From the NCBI GenBank assembly GCA_001655205.1, contig LPNZ01007106.1, positions 1 to 29,791 of the forward strand: a stretch of DNA of 29,791 nt, given 5' to 3'. A model generated the notes under the pieces. It was not told the origin of the DNA. It did no database searches and was given only the letters and a program-made list of their open reading frames with translations. The translations under genes were made by a program, and so were the position numbers. This DNA comes from Lenisia limosa. Lineage: Eukaryota > Breviatea. The number at the start of each line of letters is the position of its first letter. Positions within the stretch are counted from its first letter, which is position 1. Shown here one piece after another: positions 22,401 through 29,791 of this stretch.

Positions 22401-24093
22401 TGCGAAAGATCAAGAGTACAGCTCACACTTTCCATTGGGATTAGCCATGGGAGGGTTCTTCACGGCAATGTTGGTATGAGGGCAGTGGGGGAGGGGGGTC
22501 GAACAGCTTACATCGAAAGTCGCAAAAACATGTGATTGTATTTGGCAGTTTTTGAATTAGTAAAGCCATACAAGTCAATATTTAGATGTAACACTATGAA
22601 TGGCTGTTTTAATACCACTATTCCTACTTTTTGATGAAAATTGGATTGAATTCATTGCAGTTCATTTCTGACATTTCAGGCTCAACGTTTCAATTCAAAT
22701 ACGGCGTTCTAGGCCAATTAGTCAACTTAGCAGCACGATTACAGACACTTTGTAAACAGTATAAAGTATGAAGTGTAAAAACTATGAAGAGGAATAGTAT
22801 GGGATATAAGTAGATACATATTCTACATTATATTGTTATTTGATATGGTATCGATATGTATTATACTAAGATAGCTATATCACACATATCATATACAATA
22901 GACGGTTTTCACAGTAATGTATGTATTATGTATCGTATATTATTAGATATGTTTACTAATGGTTAAATAATCTCTGGTGATTCCTGATTGATCAGTTTTC
23001 CACTTCTCGTTTAAACGATTTTCATTCACCCACTTCACACTTCAACTCCTTATATTCTAATACATGAAGGTTGGGATCATCATTACACACACGGTATATC
23101 TGGCCGTTTGTGGCTCCTTCGTATGTAGGTATGATTGGTTATAATCATTTCAAAATAATAGTGTACTCCAACTTGGAAAACATTATTGTAAATACCCAAA
23201 AAAAAATTATTCCATTTGACAACATGCAATCATACTGATTAAGTGGAAAATAAAACCTTTTTTTAAAATAGGCGAACACAAACAAATAAATTCAAGGGAT
23301 TTTGATGAAACCGCAGGTGCTTGGACTTGGTGAAAGTGCAAGGAAGTCTCACTCCCGTTCTCATTTACCAAGTCATTAGAGGGCCGCCCCCTGAGTACGT
23401 CTCAGTTGAGGTTTGAGTCGCTGTTGTTTTCAAATCACTTTATCAGATCATGTGTATTAATAATTTTCTTTTTAGGGTTTGGGTGTATATCAGGATATCT
23501 GGCACTTGGTTCAAGAGGTTCAGTTCTTCCAAAATGTGAGCTCAGAGGTAAAAAAGACAATAGTTGGGGCATCAACAAACAGTTTTGAAGTGAAACCCCA
23601 TTACTCGGCCCATTGTTCAGCGGAACAATATTGACAATGTGTTATATCGACGATATATTTCTAACATGCGTTTGAGTGTGATAAATTGTTAAAACTTGAT
23701 TGGAAAAGGTAGAGGGAAGTTTCACACTGTAGATGGTCTGGAATGCCAAGGCTATTAGCGATGAAGCACTTCAGCATTGGATTGCCCAAAATGGGGAGGT
23801 ATGGACGTCTGGTGATGTCGCCAATTGTTTCGTTACCATTTTACATAAATACAAGGATTCTAGTGTTACAATATACATAAGTCAATAATCAAATGATTGT
23901 ATTCACTATTAAGGATCAAGCAGTCCTATTTCTGTTAGAAAAGCTGAGGAATCGGAGCCAATACCCTCACAATCTATTGAGGATTTGCTCAAAGTAGTAA
24001 TTATGGTCTTTTTTTCTGTGTATTTTATTATATTATTCATGTACTTTATAGTTCATTGCTGAGGATACAGTGTTCGTAAAGGCTCGTGAATGA
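16433..24093 (+). CDS. Receptor-like protein: Cache ectodomain, HAMP-like linker and class III nucleotide-cyclase domain
   Basis: Predicted plasma-membrane sensor. Main exons: 16433-16524, 16934-17002, 17126 to about 17220, 17389-17435, 17477-17568, 17699-17864, 18067-18167, 18288-18327, 18539 to about 18590, 18861-18927, 19129-19196, 19416-19493, near 19740, 19849-19914, 20153-20220, 20292 to about 20425, 20575 to about 20715, 20896-20934, 21072-21129, 21284-21361, about 21471-21496, 21826-21945, 22017-22143, 22395-22473, 22680-22765, 23070-23128, 23317-23404, 23476-23547, 23733-23798, near 23939-24000, 24049-24093. A helix near residue 50 is followed by a Cache-like ectodomain (SRPWYVTAV, IAVSIPRTQ), a second helix, ARPIHTLVKEF, then AFSQYIPNEV and the cyclase fold. 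The start is chosen because the first four exons join in phase. The end is either TGA 24091 or TAG near 23999. Cyclase homology is firm; activity is doubtful because both metal aspartates appear replaced. Confidence 0.82.
17126..20425 (+). CDS. Cache-like ectodomain exons of the receptor cyclase
   Basis: After the helix ending QIFVVS come TTTVTQVVVGSL and FLWVEKIGFLYYDP, then YFFAARASHIGLPL, SRPWYVTAVESPGKK, KWTPVYPYYTGYPG, GRGTLEFVGAVSFTGNIL, AKLWMFIGDNYGLMAQY, FRTFFYEVYSG and DVNGIKLHIAVSIPRTQ. RPWY followed by WxPxY, a Gly-rich strand, DNYG and a G-(x)-hydrophobic-IP strand is the order seen in double Cache (dCache_1) small-molecule sensor domains. The two CxxC-like cysteines in HCNHC are extracellular by this model. 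The assignment is by motif order only. Confidence 0.65.
17940..18032. mobile_element. MITE-like element, copy 1
   Basis: About 93 bp with imperfect inverted ends (GGTTTCACTTCGG and CCGAAGTAAAGCCC) around a core AATATCGATAG...TTATCGA. It is flanked by the direct repeat ATATGACTA at 17931-17939 and 18033-18041, a likely 9-bp target duplication. It lies in a cyclase intron. Confidence 0.7.
19553..19636. mobile_element. MITE-like element, copy 2
   Basis: Left CACTTTGGTTCGGAAAAATA and right TTTTTTCGAACCGAAGTG are inverted repeats with mismatches. The core ATATCGATAG...TTATCGAGAAATTCAGTC matches copy 1. It lies in a cyclase intron. Confidence 0.7.
20575..20715 (+). CDS. Second transmembrane helix and HAMP-like linker exon
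   Basis: The exon reads LTSTCVLCTLVLVLLVVVVA, then RPIHTLVKEFEEL. A long hydrophobic helix followed at once by RPI..L is the usual Cache-TM-HAMP join. The donor is uncertain: phase 2 is needed for the next exon at 20896, which allows a border in GTTTGAGG or GTCATT. Confidence 0.7.
21284..23404 (+). CDS. Class III cyclase homology exons
   Basis: In order: ETVAAFSQYIPNEVANSL, then VSMSTQIAAQFSMINN, VVKVIAEYVGNITAIITENQ, GVVGEFSGSCLLCIFGCP, SEAKACRSSLQIAVYL, VQLTLSIGISHGRVLHGNVG, STFQFKYGVLGQLVNLAARL and CLDLVKVQGSLTPVLIYQV. This matches the class III fold from first strand to the R-LD-V-VKG end. Asn and Arg of VNLAAR are kept. The two metal Asp positions read Gln (TQIAA for xDIxG) and Ser (SGS for xGD), and the purine-site Lys before GD reads Glu. 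Confidence 0.82.
22795..22945. repeat. AT-rich low-complexity tract in a cyclase intron
   Basis: Irregular ATATGGTATCGATATGTATT-type sequence between cyclase exons 22680-22765 and 23070-23128; no coding signal. Confidence 0.65.
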
Positions 24094-24154
24094 CATTCAA
24101 AAAAAATACAAATCAGGTGGAGGGTACTCTACTATGATATCATAATCAGATTTT

Positions 24155-24160
24155 AATAAA
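24155..24160 (+). terminator. Possible poly(A) signal of the cyclase gene
   Basis: AATAAA lies about 62 nt after the TGA at 24091. The AT-rich setting makes a chance match possible. Confidence 0.35.
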
Positions 24161-24165
24161 TCAAA

Positions 24166-24216
24166 AAGTCCAGGGCATCAATAAGTCCAGGGCATCAAAA
24201 AGTCCGAGGCATCAAT
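24166..24216. repeat. 17-bp tandem repeat, three copies
   Basis: AAGTCCAGGGCATCAAT at 24166, a one-base variant at 24183, and AAGTCCGAGGCATCAAT at 24200. It fills part of the roughly 145-bp space between the convergent stops of the cyclase and kinesin genes. Confidence 0.88.
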
Positions 24217-24238
24217 AAGTCACGAACAGCTGCCACTG

Positions 24239-25056
24239 TTATTCATTAATTCGTCGAATCAGCTCAAGATAGAACTCATGTTCGGTAGCTTGAAGGTCTT
24301 TCAATGACGTCTTACGTTTCATGACCTACTGAAGTGATAATTGACTTCGAGACTGATTATGATTGACAAAACTGCGGTTAATCCTCCATAACTACGACCA
24401 GAAAAGAACGAATGTCGTTTTCTTCGCAAACCATACTGTGTTGTTGAAATGAGAAAAAGACTAAAATACCCACAGACCTGTTTTCTCCTGAGACGCTGAG
24501 CCCGCCACTGAAGATTCCATAAACGGTCATATTCCACTTTGGCCAGTTTTGGTCCGATTCTTCCCTTTAACAGTTAAACTGCAATAATAGAAGTACTACC
24601 TGTGGAAATTACCGCATTATAGGTTCAAGAAAGAGCCCCAAAGACAAATGAACCATAGTTGAAGAGATAGTCGATATCACAATAGCTGACATCTGATACT
24701 GTCTGGAGGTCCGAGACAAAAGACAACTCTGACATGGACGTGAGGGCTTTACCGCCGCCATGAGGGAGAAAGGCTTCTGCTTTTGCCATGTCGACTAATC
24801 AATCAGCTTCAATAAATAATGCGTAAATATTGGTCATTGTACTTCCTTTTGTCATTTAATTTACACTCTCATGCAGCAAGGGTATAATATATAGAGCTCA
24901 GTAATAACAGAAGACGGGAAAATATCAGTTAAGCTGAATCCTGCCTCATCTCTCCCGCTTTGTGTCACATCCCCTACAATTGGTAACTTTCGAGAGCCAA
25001 TTCAGCGCCTGTTGTCTGTTCCATGTGGCTGGATCCAAAAGACCGGTATTGAGGAG
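24239..25056 (-). CDS. Kinesin tail exons with SAM-like module
   Basis: Exon 24978-25056 reads LDPATWNRQQALNWLSKVTN and joins in phase to the next exon (24794 downward), which reads DMAKAEAFLPHGGGKALTSM. The W....AL.WL and F...GGG.AL..M spacing fits a sterile alpha motif. Exon 24478-24564 is basic and helical (WNLQWRAQRLRRKQ). The last exon ends ATEHEFYLELIRRINE. The donor of the middle exon is not certain. Confidence 0.6.
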
Positions 25057-28000
25057 CTGAAAGATTAAAATAGGAAAACAACGATAAAAAAAACTGAATT
25101 TTACCCCTAGGCGGTTATAACCAGTGTACATTGTACCTCATTCAAAGCGATATATTTACCTGCTGATTTTCACTAGCCATAACAGCTTGGGCAAAGGTTG
25201 CTGTAGACAGTGTCTGCTTATAATCCCTCAAAAGGGGCGACATGCACGCGAGGAAGAGGGTTTTGGTTGGCCGACAGCAGCAAAAGTCGAAGCACGGACG
25301 AAGGAAATAAGTGACAAGCGAGTCTCTGAACGGAATGTGTACGTGCTTACTGCACAGTCAGGAAAATAAATTGGAGACGGATCACAACCGTGTATTTAGT
25401 AATGGAATCTTACAAAACTAATAATTATCTCATTAAAAAATGTCACAACTTTAATGTAACAAGCATGATTTGGAATATGTAGAAATGAGAAAAAATAAGA
25501 GTATCAGGCTGAAGCCGTCCACACCATCACGTTTATAATGGTTATAATGATTATAGTACGATAAATATTAATTCACCCAATCATTTGCCTGACAACTCTG
25601 TGCACACAGCTTTCTGCGTGCCTCCCCAGCATACCTACAAGGATTAGATTAATGAATAAGGACGTACGTCCTTGCTTGCATAGTAACCCATGTAGGTCCT
25701 CCTAAAACCGACATATGCCACAGATTTAGGAGGTGCTAGAGAGTTAGAATTGCAGACAGCAAAGGCTTTATGGAACAAATACTATCATAGTGATTATAAC
25801 GTCCTCAAAGGAGAACAAATTATAAGTGGCTCAATAGTAGGACAAGGTCTCAGGTGTAGAGATCCCCTAGTCTATGAGGCTGGTGAGGTTGTTTAGCAGA
25901 AGCCTTCTCAGTTTACTTTGATGGGGTGTCATAAATGCAAACTTGAATTTGAATATGAACGATATCGTCAACTTCTTAAGGAATGTAATATTATATCCAT
26001 TATTGTTGAGAGTCAGGATGAGACGAGCAGCGTTGTAGGCGAAGTGTCTCGATTGAGAACACAGTCGGCCGTAACGAGTGAGTTGCCCGTTCAAGACACC
26101 TTTCACAATATGCTGTGGAATAGTCGAATGAAAATAAGGGTATTGATTGACTTTGAAACTAAATTCCCTACGTTTATCGTATATTGAAGTATTGATATGA
26201 TTCCTATGAAGACTAATCTGTATCCCAAGATAACCCACTTCGGTTGTGGAAGCGGATGTTTGTGATAGCTGTAGATAGCTTGGATATATAGGGTCAATAT
26301 CATCAGATGTCGATACAATATGTTTATGGAAGCTATGATGAGGATCAATAAGTAGAATATCGTCAATAAACCTTATGGCGTTGTTAAAGGTGATATCACT
26401 GTGTCGTCCTGGTGACTCGTGTGACAAAATCCCTTTCATGACGATACAGCATGATTCGGAATACCAAAGACGATATCGCACCCCTCACTTTTTCTTTTGG
26501 TTACCTCGCCCTTTCAAACAAGCCTACGAGAAGTGAGTAATACATAAGCTTTGAAACTATGAAACAATAAATTAGTTCAAGTTCTTTATTAACGTTCCTT
26601 GATTGATTTTTGAATATATATTTTCAGCTCCTATTCATACAAGTTGAGGAAAAGAAAGGGTTAGAAGCGAGACCCCACTGTTAAGGGACAGGGCATACTT
26701 TCACGGTAGCAAGGCTTTTATTGATGAACTTGGTCTCCTTCAGTTGTTGGTCACTGTGCTTCTCCATATCACTGGCTCCCTAAAACGAATCAAAGCCATT
26801 TTGATTTCAACTAATATTATGATACATGAAAGAGTAATTTGTCGGTGTACTATGACATAATACAATGACAGTATTGTTTTAGAATACATGATATGCCATT
26901 TCTATTACTTATTGAACAAAATAAATCACACATCCCATCCATATACTTTTACCCATCCATAAACAACCATTTATCCACTTCACAACAACCCTCAGTCCAC
27001 CCCATAAACACACTTCGGAACCCGCAAGGTCGGTGAAGTAGAATTCGCCATTTTTAGCATCTTCAAGAGTGTCTGAGCCAACCAGGTCAAAGCTACATGG
27101 AATATGAGAGAGCTCGTTCGGTTCAAAAACGAGTATTTGAAAATAGGGTGTTATGGAAGTATTTTTTAGTATTATATAATTTGATATTATATAATTAGGG
27201 GTCCCCTACGGTTCCAAACAAGACCGAATCTCTAGAAAAAATCCTCGATAAATATCGATATTTAAACAGTTTGTTTTGGACCAGAATAAAACCTTTATGA
27301 CAAAAAGGATCGTATCTCGGTGGCTTTGTGAATTGACAAACATTATTCGAATAATGACATGGCTTCTGCTACTTGAGTCATTTCGCAAGGTGGCAGCACT
27401 GGTCCGTTTCTCGAAGATTACTTCCATAATGCGATTCCAATCTTCAATACAGCTACATGTTAAAATTAAATGGGACCTTATTACTTATTACCAACGCAAA
27501 TTGCTGAACAAATGATACTATATATCATTTGCTGGGATTGGAAGAATAAACAAAATACATAATACAAGATGAAATAGAAAATGTAGTAGAGTAGATATCA
27601 TTCTACATCAAATGAGGAAATTGGAAGATAGAAGGTGAATATATTTATATCTCTACGGATATTTCTTCATTCAAATAAATTTGCCAATCATTTGCCTTTC
27701 CTCACCTTGAAACGACCTGTGACGCTCCCATCCACTCCACAGAGCCTTGAATGGCCTCAGTTGGAGTCACTGTGCTCATATCATCAGAAAGAAGGTCACA
27801 TGCTCCTTCCACTGTAATCTCAACAGCGCTGATCTGTACCGAGTGTTAATAGGAATATGAGGTATTTGATACTTTGTATCGTTTCCTGTGCTGAGCTTTT
27901 CATATTGGCCGTCTAAATATTGTATCGTTAGAGGTCAGTGGCTAGTATAAGATACACACATCATCATTGATATCGATCTATCATATTCAGTGTTTTACCT

Positions 28001-29668
28001 TTGCTGTTATGCCTTGAAGTTCCAGGGTCCATGGGGGACTGGTATGCCCTAAAACGATAAACAAACCCAGTTCTTAAGTCATTTGGATCGCAGTGTGGCA
28101 CTCTCAACAAATGAGCCTGGTACGGACATTTCAAATATCCCTACCCTGGAGCATGTAAGTCCAGGCAAAGCTGGCAATATCGTTGAGGAGATGCACGCAT
28201 GAAAACGTCTTCCCCGATCCGGTCTGTCCAAAGGCAATGAAGGAGCTGACCCCACCGCCACATGCCTGCAGTGATCACCGTATTGCTTTGGAACTGACCT
28301 CTATTGAGATGTTACCCTATCCACTTGTATGATGTTTTCCCCAGTTTTATGATCAATGGCCGACTGTCAAGTTTATCGGGATGAGCAAACATGGGTGATA
28401 AGAGGCTGCAGAAGAAGGCAAGACACGTCACTGTTGCTTGATTGAGGGCCAATTGCAGCATCCAGAGTGAACATCTCCGAAGTTAAGCCTAGATATTATA
28501 TTAGAAGGGGGTTAAACTTTTAAAATGACATCATAGGGTTAATATTGAAGGCCTTGATATTTTAACACACTTTAGCTTTTGGCAAAATAAAAAAAAACAC
28601 CTAATATCAATTACATGGCAAACCAAGACAAATCAATTGCCCTCAAAGGTCCTACCTTTTTTACCTGTAACTGTTATAGAGGGAACCAGTACTTGAACAA
28701 TTCCCTTGGTGCTGAATCATTAATCTTAATCAAAGCTGTGGACTTAATTTTATAAGAAAAAAATCACACAGTGTGCGTAACATAAATTGACAGGTGCAAG
28801 TCTTGATCTTTTTCTTAAGGGAGATAGGATTCTTCCATCCAAGATTTACCACAATCATAATTAACCACTCTAGTACAATGACTCACACTCAGCCTCACCC
28901 AATGCCTTCATAGTCACGCGTATCAATGCCAGTTCCATGGCAGAGCACAGCAGGAATGGGATCAGGATCAAGCCGAATCAGTGGGCGAACCCTTCCCACA
29001 GACAACACATCTTTTGTCAACGGTAGAGGTGTGATCTGCTGGTTGTTATACAAAGAGCAGCTTCTTATGCAAACGTGTAAGAATAGCCTATTTCAACGAA
29101 AAGATAGCCCTCTGAAAGAGAATGGCCCTGTTAATAGTTATATCCCTTGACCCCTCACAAGCTCCTGATCTCTGGGCGGTTCTGCAATGGCGAAACATTG
29201 TGGGTCACCTCCGGGCACTAATGTATTAGGGGAGGGGCGCCACTGCCAACATAGTGCTTTAGCCCCCCCCCCCAAGGGTCTCATTGGATGAGTGGGAGGC
29301 ATATACAGATATCATATGTATGATATGTATATATAGAGGCTTCTTAGGTCTCATCATTTACACAGGTGTAAAGCAGGATGGTCACATTAGAAGATATCAA
29401 ATATACCCCCTTGGTGCGAACATATCAATTGTATCATATACTGCTCTATTACAACAGTGTTCACTTTCAAATGTACACCCTATATTCCCACATTTCTCTG
29501 CCGCCTTTCGGAAGAACTCTCTGTTCTCTTCAACCTAAACAGGGGGTTAGGCTGGGCGGCTTTAAAATGGGGAAATAAGAATAGCAAGGATTCATTCACA
29601 GATAAGAATACTATTTTTATGACATCCCTCATTTCACAGCAAACCTGTTTATTTGTGGCTCGAGCCAT
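24239..29668 (-). CDS. Kinesin with motor domain and SAM-like tail
   Basis: Microtubule motor. Exons in coding order: 29645-29668 (start MARATNKQ), 29479-29534, an uncertain one near 29180, 28899-29038, 28391 to about 28488, 28145-28265, 27999-28048, about 27720-27833, 27293 to about 27447, 27014-27092, 26699-26779, 25160-25345, 24978-25056, about 24662-24794, 24478-24564, 24239-24325 (TAA at 24239-24241). Motor motifs appear in order: SVGRVRPLIRLD, TLDAAIGPQSSNSDV, FGQTGSGKTFS (P-loop), EITVEGACDLL, NDSSSRSHVIIRI (switch I), FTDLAGSE (switch II), ETKFINKSL, HVHIPFRDS and TLSTATFAQAV. All nucleotide-site motifs are intact. A short exon between SLATVK and HVHIPF may be missing. The tail is short and ends EFYLELIRRINE. 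The subfamily is uncertain; tail features recall kinesin-13 but this is tentative. Confidence 0.9.
25867..26481 (-). mobile_element. Reverse-transcriptase fragment in a kinesin intron
   Basis: A 204-residue open frame contains AIRFIDDILLID, the DD-containing palm motif of reverse transcriptases, then VGYLGIQISL, SIYDKRREFSFKVNQYPYFH and LNGQLTRYGRLCSQSRHF. This order (IDD, YLG.., YDKR.(D/E)F.., QL.RY.R.CS) occurs in a widespread family of retroelement RTs. The element class (Penelope-like or other non-LTR) cannot be fixed. The fragment lacks the fingers region and any endonuclease. It sits on the same strand as the kinesin, between exons 26699-26779 and 25160-25345. Confidence 0.72.
27188..27300. 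mobile_element. MITE-like element, copy 3 (inverted, diverged)
   Basis: Read on the minus strand it contains AAATATCGATATTTATCGAG, then ATTCGGTCTTGTTTGGAACC and ends GGGGACCCC, paralleling the core and right end of copies 1 and 2. It is in a kinesin intron and overlaps the predicted donor side of exon 27293-27447. Confidence 0.5.
29264..29275. repeat. C homopolymer run
   Basis: About twelve consecutive C in the kinesin 5' part. Such runs are prone to length error; a comparable G run borders the 10-base gap at 10993. Confidence 0.85.
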
Positions 29669-29791
29669 AGCCCCAGTCCTTCTTAGCAATCAAGAACAGA
29701 GCGACTCGACAGTAATGCTAGGAGATATACAGATTATCTAATATGTCCAAGAGTGTAATGCAGGATGTAAAGTTAGGTAGGATGTTGATAG

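Noticed and set aside
28079-28261. Minus-strand 60-residue ORF rich in Pro and Arg
   Set aside because: It is a shadow in another frame of the kinesin P-loop exon 28145-28265.

Overview
The window is eukaryotic nuclear DNA, AT-rich, with genes cut into many very small exons (mostly 24-190 nt, median near 60 nt) separated by GT-AG introns of about 60 to 1500 bp. Stop codons behave as in the standard code. Gene content (class I cyclic-nucleotide phosphodiesterases with several membrane helices, a Cache-type receptor with a class III cyclase domain, a kinesin) suggests a unicellular eukaryote, perhaps of the alveolate/stramenopile/rhizarian kind. I cannot name the species from sequence alone. 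Few of the long ORFs are genes; real coding sequence was found by joining short exons by family motifs and splice phase.

Layout. (1) 1-5920, minus: PDE-A, a membrane phosphodiesterase whose last exons lie beyond base 1. One of its introns carries a foldback element with an assembly gap. (2) 5921-6628: short divergent spacer. (3) 6629-14483, plus: PDE-B, a head-to-head paralogue with the same exon phases at nearly every comparable exon. (4) 14484-15273: no gene seen. (5) 15274-15950, minus: broken inverted copy of the neighbouring cyclase gene. (6) 16433 to about 24093, plus: receptor-like gene with N-terminal helix, double-Cache-like ectodomain, second helix, HAMP-like linker and a class III cyclase domain whose two metal aspartates appear replaced. 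(7) 24239-29668, minus: kinesin with intact nucleotide-binding motifs and a SAM-like tail, convergent on the cyclase gene with about 145 bp between stops. A reverse-transcriptase fragment lies in one of its introns.

Together the first three genes form a cyclic-nucleotide cluster: two degrading enzymes beside one receptor-type cyclase homologue, all shaped by inverted duplication. Several PDE-A/PDE-B exons are almost identical while adjacent exons are clearly diverged, which suggests gene conversion between the inverted copies. Repeats include a 29-bp minisatellite, a small MITE-like family in introns, duplicated splice donors and AT-rich low-complexity tracts. Exon borders are my predictions from splice signals and phase, and first exons are the least certain part.
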